A stretch of 64,000 nt of DNA, taken from Nemertoderma westbladi. Its lineage: Eukaryota; Xenacoelomorpha; Nemertodermatida; Nemertodermatidae. The stretch lies in assembly GCA_032718475.1 (NCBI GenBank), contig JAUCBJ010003878.1, positions 1-64,000 of the forward strand. Reading direction: 5' to 3'. A program made the translations under genes and the position numbers. Numbering within the stretch: position 1 is the stretch's first letter; each line of letters begins with the position of its first letter. The notes under the pieces are model-generated. The model was not told where the DNA came from. It did no database searches and worked only from the letters and a program-made list of their open reading frames with translations. This document shows positions 22,869-34,480 of the stretch, one piece after another.

Positions 22869-23774
22869 TACTGGTTTTTATTTAACATGACGTTATAGTT
22901 CGGCAACGATCATAATTATAAACCTCTTGTATCAACTGAATCCCGAGAAAGTGGGTATCAGTTTAAATTGATAGCCGCGATGGTTTCAAAACTCGACAAC
23001 AATATAGTTAATACATTCACTATAATTCAAATAGACATTAAATATATAGTTAATAGTAAATATTAATAACTGGCCAACTAATGTATAGTACATAGATGTA
23101 CCAATTAACCACTCAAATGCTGTACATGATAATGAGGGACGGTAATTAGGTGAGACGCATTGTTATTGGATTCATATAGACGACAAAAATTACGTTGATT
23201 TTCCCCTGTAGAGGATTACATTTTTCTTGCTCGAAAGTCCCCCCATCTGCAGCATTAATGAATGTTAACTTACAACACAATTTAAACCTCCCACCAAGCC
23301 TCTTCGCTTTTATTGGAAAATTTAATTATCCTACTATAAGCTACAAGGTGCAGTAATGGTTGGTTGATGATTTTTCTATGAGATTTAACTAACTGTTGCT
23401 TAAAAGCAACAAGTACAACAAACTGACAAAGGGTTAACAATTAACGGAAAGGAGCAGGTTATACTGTACAGTAGTTGCGGGCATTTTCTAACCAAATTAA
23501 TATACGAAAATAAAAACAGATGCTGCAGTATAAATGTTGTTACGTGATTTTCAATAAAATTAAAAGTCCCAAAAATAGGTAATCGCCCTTTCTGCTTTCA
23601 GCCCTAGGCCAGGACCTAACTGCTACCGTATTAACATTACCACCTAATGCAGTACACAGTACTGTAGCTGCGGCAGTGCGGTGTAGCCTATTTGTGTAGA
23701 GCAGTGCAGAAGGCTAGCTGGCTCGGCATACTACCGGTACGGGACCCTAACTGCTGAACTGCAGTTGCAGAGTT
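22869..23774. other. Intergenic region upstream of BLOC1S2
   Basis: No coding or known repeat was recognised. The last 150 bp are GC-richer with CTGCAG-type words, and the promoter probably lies here. No clear TATA box was seen. Confidence 0.4.
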
Positions 23775-24015
23775 ATGGGCGATCAGGAGGATACACAACA
23801 ACTAACATCAATACCAGTCGAAGATGAGGTTTCTAATTCCTCCACTCGGGAGCGGGAGGTCGATACAATGCCGGTAACGCAACCACCGGTTCGGGATCGC
23901 CGTTGTGGATCTGTTGACGTGGGTGTGGAAGCGAACGCGGGACAGCCCGACCTCAGAGATCGCACCAAGGACATGTTCGCTAAAATTCACACATATATCC
24001 AAGGAGAACTAGAAG
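23775..24015 (+). CDS. BLOC1S2: BLOC1S2 exon 1
   Basis: Codes for the acidic N-terminus and the start of the conserved region (DMFAKIHTYIQGELE). It ends with one base of a Gly codon before GTAGGC. The frame continues only two codons past the donor before a stop. Confidence 0.93.
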
Positions 24016-26934
24016 GTAGGCTATGACGAGACTAAAACTCCTAAAAAGGCTGCAGGCGGTAGGTACCTAAATAAAGGTATAAAGCAGTGCATGCATTGGC
24101 TGTATTGTCTAAATCCTGTGATCTGGTGATGGGATGGCAGGGATGACTAAGATATTTTTTGAATTTCTTTACATTATTTCTAGAGTGTTGACTGTTGAGC
24201 CTCACAATTTGCCATTGAGTTTTATCATTAGGCGTAAGTACAGAAGTACCGTAATTCGGGGTGACTTGATACATTGAGGTGACTTGATACATTGAGGTGA
24301 CTTGATACAGCAAGTTATACTTTTTTTCTTTAACGGATTGTGGGTGATTGCGTGATGTTATAATAAAAATTGAAATATTAGAAGATGTCTGAATAAATTG
24401 TCTATCAAATAGTAAAATAAATTTTGTCATTGCTTCGCATTTGTGATCACTAGAACCAAAAATGCATTTTTCAAAAATTCACTTTTTTTTAATGTCAAAA
24501 TATAGGTCGAATTTTTGACACTTTGGGTTAATGTTGTTCAAAAATTATTTTTACAGATGCTAATACATGAGTTTCAATATTATGATCCTAAAAAAAATTT
24601 CCAAATTTTCATATGAATTGGGGGTGGAGTGCCCGTTTTTTGAAAGTGTATCTTAAAATGGGGTGACTTGATACATATATACGGTATATTGTAGGCGAAA
24701 ATGTTCTGATACCTGTGACTTAAACGTTGATTTGGCAAAATTTGTGCTTAAATTCATTGATTTAGTTTGCAGTTTTTTCTAAAATGTTTTGTCTTATTTA
24801 CTGGTGACAGGATGTCACAATGCAATGAAAGTCTTTTTCGTTTTTAAACTTCAATTTAACTTGTTAAATATTGTTATATGTTAAATTTTCTAAAATATTT
24901 TATCTTTACTTAAACCTTAAATTTGCAAAATTTGTGCTTAAATTCATTGTTTTAGTTTCCAGTTTTTTCTAAAATGTATTGTCTTACTTACTGGTGTCAG
25001 GATGTCACTATGCAATGAAGGTCTTTTTCGTTTTTAAAGTGCAATTTAACTTGTTAAATATGAAATATTTTGCCATAAAAAATGGAGTTATTTTTAATTT
25101 TAGCCATAATTTTATATCCCCGTTAGGTGGGGACTTCGTTCTTTTTTTAAAATTTCCAAGATGTATCAAGTCACCCCCACAGCCTACAACATGATCCAAA
25201 CTCATTCACAGAGTGGTATTATTGCGGAAAATTTGCTTGTGTATCAAGTCACCCCGTTGTGTGGGGTGACTTGATACAGCTGGTTTTTAAGAAAAAACAC
25301 CACTAGACTAAGCACCTGAAATAGTGCTTTAGTCTAGTGGCGTAGTACTCATCCCGACTATAAAATTTTCTTTTTATTCCATCTGTGTAGGATAAAAACT
25401 TCAGAAGATATTCACAGTTAAAGGCAAAAACTGTATCAAGTCCCCCTACGGTACTACACCTTTCTGCCTTTTATCCAATATCTCGAAATCTAATTTATCT
25501 CTTATTATGATATAAATGTGTCACCAGGTTAGCCTATAGAGGGGAAGAGCAAGAGGTAAGGTGAAAGGAACCAAAACGGTAAGCGAGAGTTAGGAATATT
25601 ATTATAGAAAGCCCAATTTACCCAATACAACAGTTAAGTTTTTATCAAATAATGAAATTAATTGATATTTTGTAAAATGTCTTGTTCGATATGCCAAAAA
25701 GGTAACAGGGTGGTTACCACATCCAAAATTACACCCTAAGCGACAGATTGCACTCGCACGGCTTTATCTGGTCTAATCCTTCTGGTTATCGATTCAATAA
25801 TTTTACTGACAACTTTATTTCATTTCTCCAGGTACAACCGATGACTACCGGTTGTTGGAACGGATGAATAGGGTGGTCGAGGAACGATACGGCGTCATGT
25901 TGAGTCTAACAGAAAGTGTGGCGGTTAATATGAAACAGTTAAACAACCAATGTGAGTTCATTATATTTTCGCATCCCTTTTTTTACAAATTTAAAGTTTA
26001 ACAGATAATACCGAAGTTTAACCGAAGTATACTTCGCCCTAGTTATGACCCTGCTTTTACACACACAACTTCCTGTACCAACGAATCACTACGTCGACAT
26101 GTTGATCTGATCTAGTGAATTTATCCCGTCACCCCCTTTCAAGTTCTTGAAAGATTTCATTTCTTGTTTACAAATAACAATATATGGGCATAAGGGTATA
26201 ATCTAACACAACGACTCAACCGATTTTCGTTCTGTTTGCAGAATTACGTAAAGGAATATTCCACGCAAAAATTGTGTTGACAGAATTTTGAAATTTTATT
26301 TCCAAAAAAGGGTAATGGCATTTTTTGTGTAAAAAATCGCGAAATTTTGGATTTTTTTCGATTTTTGTGTACTTTTGAAACGAAAAATTCCATAACTTTT
26401 TTTGAAACAAAATTTCAAAATTCTGTCAACACAATTTTTGCGTGGAATATTCCTTTACATAATTCTGCAAGCAGAACGAAAATCGAATGAGTAGTTAAAA
26501 AGTAGATAGATAGAGTGTCCCATAAAAGACAACGCGAGAAAAGTCACATTAAACATTTCCTCCTGATTACAACTGACCAAACATGCACCAAAAGTGAACA
26601 ATTTTTAAATTTTATCAAAATTATCTTATTTTGCTGTTTTGCCGAGCGAGGGCGAGTTTAATAAAGGGTCGAGATAATATTGAAAAAAAACGTGTTCGAT
26701 CAAAAAAATAACAATTTAAGAATAAAAACATTTTTGTCCTCTATTTTTGAGTAACAAACAAGCAGAATAATCTTATTTGTTTGTACTTTTTCAGATACGG
26801 ATTTGGAGCCTTGGTTATCGGAAATCGACCAATTGGAGGTCAGCGTTGAACACTTGGAACAAGCGGCTTATAAAATTGATGCTTATAGTAAACAATTGGA
26901 TGCGAAATACAAACAGTTGTGCAGTAGACCATAA
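23775..26934 (+). CDS. BLOC1S2: BLOC-1 subunit 2 (three exons)
   Basis: Small coiled-coil subunit; in known animals it belongs to the cytosolic BLOC-1 and BORC complexes that act in biogenesis and positioning of lysosome-related organelles. Exons 23775-24015, 25832-25951 and 26795-26934 join in frame to 166 residues, a normal family length (human about 142). Recognition rests on RDRTKDMFAKIHTYIQGELEG, DDYRLLERMN, and the C-terminal EQAAYKIDAYSKQLDAKYK, which match the vertebrate protein closely. The first 57 or so residues are low-complexity, acidic and poorly conserved, as in other species. All introns are GT-AG. The chosen ATG is the first in frame after a GC-richer leader. AATAAA is at 27028. 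Confidence 0.95.
24719..25061. repeat. Tandem duplication, about 154 bp, 190-bp offset
   Basis: The segment from 24719 (ACTTAAACGTTGATTTGGCA) recurs with about 90% identity from 24909. Both include CAGGATGTCAC and GTCTTTTTCGTTTTTAAA. It lies inside the transposon-like block of intron 1. Confidence 0.75.
25240..25278. repeat. Perfect 16-bp inverted repeat
   Basis: TGTATCAAGTCACCCC and its exact reverse complement flank a seven-base loop GTTGTGT. Each arm is one copy of the motif scattered through intron 1. Confidence 0.9.
25300..25340. repeat. Inverted repeat with one-base bulge
   Basis: CCACTAGACTAAGCAC pairs with GTGCTTTAGTCTAGTGG across an eight-base loop. It lies 22 bp from the preceding hairpin in BLOC1S2 intron 1. 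Confidence 0.8.
25832..25951 (+). CDS. BLOC1S2: BLOC1S2 exon 2
   Basis: Lies between CATTTCTCCAG and GTGAGT. It encodes TTDDYRLLERMNRVVEERYG and on to VNMKQLNNQ, the first coiled-coil helix. It enters with two bases of a Gly codon and leaves with one base of a Tyr codon. Confidence 0.93.
26210..26496. mobile_element. Foldback element (about 90-bp inverted arms) in BLOC1S2 intron 2
   Basis: The left arm 26210-26305 contains CGATTTTCGTTCTG, GGAATATTCCACGCAAAAAT and TGTGTTGACAGAATTTTG. The right arm 26402-26496 is its reverse complement with few mismatches. The loop of about 95 bp is A/T-rich. No terminal target duplication was identified. Such long hairpins are typical of MITE/foldback elements. 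Confidence 0.8.
26795..26934 (+). CDS. BLOC1S2: BLOC1S2 exon 3
   Basis: Follows a GTACTTTTTCAG acceptor. It encodes YTDLEPWLSEIDQLEVSVEH and EQAAYKIDAYSKQLDAKYK, the most conserved BLOC1S2 helix, and ends SRP then TAA at 26932-26934. Confidence 0.95.
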
Positions 26935-27027
26935 ATAGATAAAATTAAAATTAGTAATTTAATTACTTATTTATTTATTTATAATTATTTATCATACTTG
27001 TTTATCGAAGTATATAAGTTTTGTAAT

Positions 27028-27033
27028 AATAAA
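27028..27033 (+). terminator. Poly(A) signal of BLOC1S2
   Basis: AATAAA 94 bases after the stop codon. Confidence 0.6.
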
Positions 27034-28350
27034 CATAAATTACATCATGCCTATTTATTATGGGGGGTCCAGCTAATTAATTACAATCAGGGTAACCACT
27101 CTATTTCACTTTCAATTTCCTCTGACTTTTTCCTGACTTTTTGACTAAATTGCCTGACTGCGGGTACAATACATTTTATTATAGAATATATTATGACTTC
27201 TTTATCTTCTTCATTCGCTATATTATTCTACTGTACAATAAAAGTTATATAGATATAATAAACAAGTTCTCCAATATCAATCAATATATCAGCAAACTAC
27301 CAAACTTAGGAAGAAGCAGCATAGAATCTGCCTATATGGCACGTAACACTTTAAGGAATCAAATGTCAAAGATATATTGGTTGGACAAAGTTATAACATT
27401 TGAACCGCTAAACAGATTTCTGTCATTCAAGTATCGTTGGAAAGCTAATTTTTGCTCTTTAACATATAAATTGTAAAATTGTAGCACAAATGTAAATATA
27501 CACTTATATTATAATTATACAATTAATTTTTAGAAAGTAAATCCCAAGAAGCGAGCAGAGACAATATATGCGTTGACCTTTCCATTATTTGGCCATTTTT
27601 CACAAGATTTTCCTGACATTTGAAGAAAAAATGAATTTCTGACTATTCTGGCACTGGCAACCTTTTTTTTAATTAAAAAAAGTCAGCTTTCAGCTGATAA
27701 TAACCAAATCATATGTTATGTGGGGCGAGCCGCGCAGTCAGGGTGAGCCTTAGCGCACAATTATAATTAGTAAATAGGGTAAAATTTCATGTCCGTCTGT
27801 AATGAAAAATTGATTCGTAAATAACTTTTGTCCGTCCGTCTGTAATGAAAAATTCCTTCGTAAATAACTTTTGAAGATTTTAACCATTTTCAAACAAATT
27901 TTGTATCGGCATACTAGAGAAAAAGTTTCAATATTTTTCAAATTTACGGGCAAATACCTCTTGAACTTTTGACTCCAGGTCAAATCGAACTTGTTTCAAA
28001 CTTGCTCAAGTTCGCGTGCTGCGCGACGCCCCATGAACGTGTTATTGTGTACTTCTGAGACTAATAAAAGTGAATTTTATTGACCGGGGTGGAACATAAA
28101 ATTACATTCAGTATTAGCATTGGTCACTTGTCATTCAGTACCGGTACTGCATCTCCTCAACTACAGTATATAGTGATGCACAGTAGATCAATTGTTTCAC
28201 GCATTCTTAGAGCCAAATGTGAGGCATTGAACCGCGATCCTTTAAGCCTGTTTTGCTTGCACCCCGCCTGGTGTGGTTGTGGGGCGAGCCAGGAAGGTGG
28301 CGGAGCCTTAGAGAACTGAAACTGATAGGGGGTGGGTCAATAATGGCAAA
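27034..28350. other. Intergenic DNA with short tandem duplication
   Basis: Mostly AT-rich and non-coding. At about 27787-27870 a 46-bp unit with GTCCGTCTGTAATGAAAAAT and CGTAAATAACTTTTG is present twice. A GGGGCGAGCC..AGCCTTAG word occurs at 27722 and again at 28280, suggesting a diverged dispersed repeat. Confidence 0.5.
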
Positions 28351-28353
28351 TAG

Positions 28354-28971
28354 TTGTCGTCTGCGTTCAAATTTTTACATGCTATAGTTAATTGGGCAAC
28401 CAAGGTGAGAGATTTATTGAACACCCTCGGTTACAGTAATGTGTGGTCCACCCAGAGTGAATTAATACAGTCCAGAACGCAGTTCCTTGCATCAGTAAAA
28501 GTTCGCATCAGAGATCAATTTAAACAGAGATGGAGACAGGATATTGTCGAATCACCAAAGGGAGTTTTTTACATTAAGGAAACCTTCAGGACATCTTCAT
28601 ATATTCAACTTCTGCATAATCATTTAAGTCTAAGACAGTCATTTGCGCGCTTCCGTTGTAGTTCCCACTATCTTGCAATCGAAACCGGTAGATGGTATAA
28701 CATTCCTCGGGATCAACGTCTTTGTATTGTTTGTGGCAACGGAGATGTGAAGGACGAGTACCATTTCCTTCTGGTATGCGAGAAATATAATTCTTTACGT
28801 TGTAATTATCTTGGTCGGTTCTTTTCTCGGTACCCGTCCATTTTCAAATTCAACAAATTGATGTGCGCGTTCGACAATAACATAGTTTTCGGAATAGCAT
28901 TGTATATATTCTATGCAATGAAGGCAAGGGGATCTGTACTAAGGGGCTCGGGTTTTGAAAACTATACATAA
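28354..28971 (+). mobile_element. C-terminal end of a non-LTR retrotransposon ORF2
   Basis: About 205 codons encode a region that I recognise as the extreme C-terminus of LINE ORF2 proteins: RQSFARFRCSSHYLAIETGR, then a zinc-finger-like CIVCGNGDVKDEYHFLLVC (CX2C, H, C), then YNSLRCNYLGRFFSRYP. The RT and endonuclease parts are absent upstream, as expected for a 5'-truncated insertion. The frame is intact to its stop, so the fragment is not very old. The exact LINE clade is not decidable here. Confidence 0.7.
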
Positions 28972-29420
28972 CATATTTTTGCTTTGAAATGCGATTTCTT
29001 ATTATATTTATTTTTATTGTGTGCTCTTCAATATTGTTTATTTTCATTTTGGAATATATTGTATAGATAAGCTCTATATTGTTGATGTGCAGTATAATTT
29101 GTAAATAATTATCCATAACTGTGCTTGTGCTTGTAATCTATCAACAGGGGTCTTAAGTGCCCTAAGTTTGAATAATATACTAACTATTACTGCTATTAAC
29201 GATCGGGTTTAAAGCTGTAGAGTTGAAAATGTGTAGGTATCAACCCAAACGTTGAGATTTTTTAGGGACTTTTAGGCATCATTAGTTCCCTCTACCGCTA
29301 GAGGGTTCACGTTTCTTTGCTTTTAATCCTTTCAAGCTGAAACTTGTCCGATATGTACTAGAACACTTACTACTACTATTGATTGCAATGTAATTCAATT
29401 CATTCATTCATTCAATATTT
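28972..29420. other. Intergenic / LINE 3' region
   Basis: AT-rich. It includes a short palindrome CCCTCTACCGCTAGAGGG at about 29290. No gene was seen. Confidence 0.4.
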
Positions 29421-29421
29421 T

Positions 29422-29578
29422 ATATTGAATTGTAATTCAATGTAAGCTGATTGATTTCAATACTAAAACTGATTGAATGCATATAAACTAATTGATTTCA
29501 ATAGCAAAACTGATTGAATGCGTATACTGGTTGATAGTATAAATATTGGATTTTGGGCCATTTGTGATGCCATAGGGG
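29422..29578 (+). repeat. Dispersed repeat, copy 1
   Basis: From TATTGAATTGTAATTCAATG through TTGATTTCAATA, ATTGAATGCGTATACTG and TATTGGATTTTG to TGCCATAGGGG. The same order of words recurs at 50208-50325, where it directly precedes the 23-bp array. This copy has an extra internal duplication of the TTGATTTCAATA..ATTGAATGC unit. Confidence 0.75.
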
Positions 29579-31160
29579 TAGCTTTGTATCTTTATTATTT
29601 TATCGAATTGGGATGCAGCAGTTAAAAAATGTTAAGATTATTATTATACATATGTACAGTAATACATTTGGTTCCATTAGGTATCCATACGGTAATTAAA
29701 AATTGAGTGACACCTAAAGGAACAAGCAGCAAACAATGTCAGCCAAAACAATTAACTAGAGTGCATAGGTGACACTTTTATATTAGTTCACATTTCGCAA
29801 TACCGTACCAGACGACGTGGATGTCGGTTGTCGCTTGTCGGCATAGCGTAGAGGAGTTAGTAGATCTTGCTGACTAACGTGAATGGAGACGCATTCATTA
29901 TGGCATTAAAAGAGCACTGAATAATGGGAGTAATTAAATATACTTTCAGTATCCATCGAAATGCCTGGGTGTGGTCTGGTAATTCTGCCTCACCGTATAA
30001 CGAAAGTATTTTAATGTATCCAGTCAGCGAGTACTAAACTCTCGCTTACAGGAGTTAGCAGGTTGATGACCCTTACTCAGCTACTGCCTACGGAAACGAG
30101 AATTGTCTCATAAGCTATCCTCGACATTCTTATCTAGCTAGACTATCTTAAATTTGACTCCCATTTCCATCGACCCAACCTAAACTGATTTTAAACCTTC
30201 ATAATAAGATAATACCGGTAATACAGTAATAATAAAACAAGGCTTAGTCTTTCTTTTCTGCTACTGCAGTACCGGCAGACTGGTAACTAACTGAGACTGA
30301 CTGAGTTGAGTACTGGAGTACAGGTAGCCAGGTAGCGGTCAGGCGGTAGGTAACAGGGTAAAGTACTGCAGTACTGTTGTACTCTGGTACTACTGGCAGA
30401 TTGGCTGACTGGTAAGTGGTACTGGCTGACTGGTCTGCTGGCTGCTGGGCTGGCTGGCAGGCTCAGGCTGGTAACCCCAACCAAAATAGGAAAGCGAATA
30501 TTCGTTGGTTTGGTGCCATTGGTGATTGGAATTTGGAGGTGGAGATAGAGCACATTGCAGCATTGTGACATTAGCTGATTATAGGCCTACAGCATTAGCA
30601 GTGCTGCAGTGCATTGCATTGGCAGATTGCAGCAGCAGGCATACACGCGCAGACGTGCCGGCGTCAGGAGACTACTGCCCTATAATTGGAATTTTGTCCG
30701 GATTGAGTGCTAAAAATTGAAAATGTCATTACAAAAAAAGTGTGTCGGCGAATGGGATTTGAACTCGGTACCTACTTGTGTACTTACTCTGTTACTGTCT
30801 TATACAGCTGTACAGTCTGACAGTTATTGTATCCTATTAGCCTATAGTCCTACACTATACTGCTATACCGGCACCGCAGATACCGTCAACCGTCTGACCG
30901 TATACCGTACTGCCGTAGGCCTAATACATAGCCTAATACATCATACTATCAGATTCATTATATTTAATTTCTTACTGTACAGTCAGACAGTTGACTGTGT
31001 GATGTTGCTTCTACCGTAGTAATTTGCAATTTGTGCCGAATAGGCCTATTCGTCAACTCAAATTTTAAAATTCGGCCGAAACCGAATATGCCATATTCGA
31101 CAAAATTACAGAATTAGGTTCTGTTACCGAACTGCCGAACCGAATAATTCGGTCGATCCC
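29579..31160. other. Intergenic DNA, CTG/CAG- and GTAC-rich patch
   Basis: No gene supported. The part at 30240-30470 is unusually rich in ACTGG/CTGGC/GTACTG words, like decayed short tandem repeats. Around 30745-30770 the minus strand has GAGTTCAAATCCCATTCGCC, a tRNA T-arm-like word. At about 31030-31150 there are repeated ATTCGG/CCGAA words. Confidence 0.4.
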
Positions 31161-31534
31161 TTTGGCAGGTACAGCATCGCGCAGACCTCGTGCAACTGTG
31201 CAAGCATACCGATATCTCACTGCTGCACTGTGCAGCTGTGCACTGGAATGGAATCGGTCGACTTCAGATCAGAAACATGCTCACACTCGCAGAAGCCAAC
31301 ATCCGCGGCCATTCGTTTAAGCTAATCAAACCGCGCGCTCCTCTCCTCCAACGCAACGCAACAATCCATTTCTGGGTCGTTGACCCCTCTGAACGGAACG
31401 CCTTATCCGAATCTGTAGTAACCGCACACTTAACGCTTTCAAATCGAGATTCAATAACCACTACAAAAACTTGCCGCTCAAATTTACCCCCTCCTACCCT
31501 CCTGGTGGTCCGAATAACGAGACTTACAGTCAAT
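31160..31534 (+). pseudogene. Decayed LINE ORF2 3' end
   Basis: Read with frameshifts, the segment shows the order typical of the RT C-terminus in Jockey/CR1-like LINEs: RADLVQLCK, RGHSFKLIKPRA, a W..NALSESVVTA block, then in another frame TLNAFKSRFNNHYKNL. These correspond to the usual RGH..LxKxR, WN.LP..VV and LNxFKxRLDxH motifs. At least one frameshift separates the VVTA and LNAFK parts. It is followed at once by a 23-base C run. Confidence 0.6.
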
Positions 31535-31557
31535 CCCCCCCCCCCCCCCCCCCCCCC
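31535..31557. repeat. C homopolymer, 23 bases
   Basis: Directly abuts the decayed LINE end. Confidence 0.95.
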
Positions 31558-33430
31558 GTCTCCACAAACTCACATTAGTTATATTTAATTGTTTTCTTTT
31601 TTTAGTCAGTTAGTCGCACATCGATATTTATTTTTATCTTATTTCAGTATTTTACTTATCTACTTATTTTTCACTTTATCTACTTATTTTTATGGAACTA
31701 TTTTATCTTACAGTCTTATTTTACTTATCTAGGCCTAACTATATTTCATCGTATCAATTATACAGTACTGCAGTAATCAGGTAATTTCTACCAATCGTTC
31801 GTATTTTTAAATAGACCCAAACCAAATGGTGCAACTATCTCTGCAACTATCTATATTACTTGTGATTTTATTTCTCAAATAATCCCATTCATATGCTATA
31901 TTTTATTTTAATTAAATCCATCAGTTCTACATACCAAACTGTTTGATACAACGATTTTATCGAATTTTTAATATTATTTTATATTTTATTTGAACCCTTA
32001 TTTTCTCACCGTGTAGTGTAAGCTAATCCATGTAAATTCATGTGTTCAAATGTTTTGACCTATTTTACAAACCGTACTGTTTTTTAGCCTTGGATTTATC
32101 TGATATTTTAAATTAATTTTATATTTTATTTTAACCCTTAAACTGTGTAATTATTTTCCCTACGTGTACAGGTGTAGTGCAGTAGTGTAAACTATTCCAT
32201 GTAAATTTATGTGTTCAAATGTCTTGATCTATTTTACATACCGTACTGTTTTTATACGCCATGATTCTACAGTTCTATCTAATATATTACAAAATTTTAT
32301 CAGTTTCATGATTTTACTAAACGTTTGCTACATGTACAGCCTACTGTACAGTGTACATACATACATACCGGTAATACATATTATTTACTTTCAGTTCTGC
32401 AGTTTGACCTTTCCAGTAATTGGTGTTTCTATCGATTTGTTTTGTACGGGTGCCATAAGTATTTAGCTTTCTTTACCCTCAACTATTAAACATAATATTT
32501 GAAACATTACCAGTAGTTTAAAAAGGCTTAGCATAATGTAGGCCTACCACGGACCACACAGGTATTTAACTCGATTGACTGTTTAATTCAAATTTGGGGC
32601 AGATTGAATAAGAAGGAAAGTCGGTAGCTATTAAATGTCTGCCACTGCCGGTAGCTATCAGTGTTGCAAATTCAGCAATAGCAACACACGAATTAGGCTG
32701 CGATTATATTTCCGGACATATTTTGGCTGTAACTCCACTAGCTGACAGGCTGACTAGTCCTCAAAGCAGAACCAGGACACATTTTGACTATAATTCACGT
32801 TTTTGGACATAATGTGACGTTTTATATTTTTAATATTAACAGATTAATGATAGTTATCCCGACGATGTGATGGGAGATTCTAATTCTCAAATTAATTTAT
32901 ACAGAATTTCTGAATTTTATGGCGATTCTAATAATTTTAAGGCTTAATTTTTAGAATGCCAATGTTGAAATTTTCTCTGCCGGTTTTCCAATGAAATTTA
33001 GCATTGTTTTCTTAAACTTAAGAATTTATTTATCTGCTTAAATTATTTTTAAGTAAACCCGGCATTTTAAAGCCGGGGCCGGGTCTGAAAAATCAACCGT
33101 TTCCTACACAGGATACCCTGCTGCGGCTGCCCTGGTCATGTCATGCCATACTCACCAAGCTCTCTAAGCAGTACATCAGTACGCCTACTGACAGACTGGT
33201 GGCTGGGTGGTAATGTTGTGAAGACTGGCGAAACTTGACTCCCTGTTTTATCTTTCTGTTTTATTATATTTTAACTTCCTGTACGTATCCTTACCGTACG
33301 TTGGGGACCGTCCCTTAAAACACTTATATATGTATTTATAATTTATATATATACCGCTTATTTTATAATGCTTTAAAAAATTAAAATTTTTTTCATTAAC
33401 ATTTTTTCTACCGACTGTCTGACGATACTT
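31558..33430. other. AT-rich intergenic DNA
   Basis: Two diverged copies of a segment with CCATGTAAATT(C/T)ATGTGTTCAAATG occur near 32028 and 32197. No coding region supported. Confidence 0.45.
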
Positions 33431-33434
33431 TACC

Positions 33435-33705
33435 TCAATTAGTAAAGTGATTGATCGTTTATTGTTTTGGTTAGAAAACCCCGCCTCTGTTACCTGCTCC
33501 TTTCCCTCAATTAGTAAAGTGACTGTGTATTGTCTTGGCAGCTTGGGGTTTGGTAAAGTGATCGTTTATTGTTTTGGTTAGAAAAGCCCGCCTCTCAGCC
33601 TCTGCAGCCTGCTCCTTTCCCACAATTGTTAAAGTGGCCGTTTATTGTTTTGGTTAGAATAGCCTGCCTATCTGCCTATGTAATCTGCTCCTTTCCCTGA
33701 AAAAA
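33435..33705 (+). repeat. Diverged tandem repeat, about 100-bp units (three copies)
   Basis: Each unit contains AATT(A/G)(G/T)TAAAGTG, GTTTATTGTTTTGGTTAGAA and CTGCTCCTTTCCC. Related single copies occur inside the hAT element (about 42528-42600) and at the window's right end (about 63928-63985), so this is a dispersed family. Confidence 0.7.
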
Positions 33706-34480
33706 TGGTGAAATTAATTTGCTGCACTGCACATGAAATTAATTTGAATTGTTTAATACTCGTACCGGCAGACCGGTATTTCTATTATTATACTCAGATT
33801 ATGATGTTATGTATAATAAAAATATTGATTGAGAAACCATGTTTATCTAAAATCTTTATAATTTTTGGGAAAATTTTTCCCGTCTTTTTTCCCGCTATTT
33901 CCCCGAGGAGACCGGGAAATTTGTGAAAAATATCAGAGTCTTTTCATATATAGACATTGTAGAAATGAAATATGAGAAAAATTTTCTAAGTGTTTCCCAC
34001 CAGACAAGTGTTTTAGACACATGTGTTTTTTGCGTTTCGGTGCCCCCCAAACCGGAAATTCCCTCCTGTTTTATGATATATTTGAACATATTAATAGAAC
34101 AAGTTGCTCCAAAGGTATCAAAAAAGCGCATCCCCACCCGATATTACCGGTATGAGCTTAAAAATACCTCAAATTTAACCAAAAAACAAAAATTTTCGAC
34201 AGTCTATTACCGGTACCAGAATTTGAAATTTGGGGTAGGCCTAACCCCAAACTGCCAAAATTGATGATCTCCCTGACTGTTTATTTCGGTTTAAAGTTTA
34301 AACTTAGTTTCGTTCTTACGTCAGTACCGGTACGTAATTAGTTATTGTGTTTGTGTTTTGTAACCATCTCTTTCATAATTACATATACCATACTTTCTCT
34401 GATTTTAATAATAAACCGACTAGATTCATTATAACTGTTTATCAACAATAATATAATCATAATATATAAGTAATATTAAT
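33706..34480. other. Upstream region of the PP2A-A gene
   Basis: AT-rich; no convincing ORF or TATA box. Several TACCGGTA words (34145, 34209, 34325). The start codon context is TTAATATGGC. Confidence 0.4.

Larger units (their letters stand above)
24243..25456. mobile_element. Transposon-like block with GTGACTTGATAC motifs in BLOC1S2 intron 1
   Basis: The left edge AGTACCGTA then GGGGTGACTTGATAC is mirrored at the right edge (reverse complement AGTACCGTA then GGGGGACTTGATAC), giving imperfect terminal inverted repeats. The same GTGACTTGATACA word recurs inside, in both orientations, at about 24280, 24297, 24660, 25160, 25241 and 25265. No transposase frame is visible. A non-autonomous DNA transposon is the likeliest reading; the family is unknown to me. 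Confidence 0.5.
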
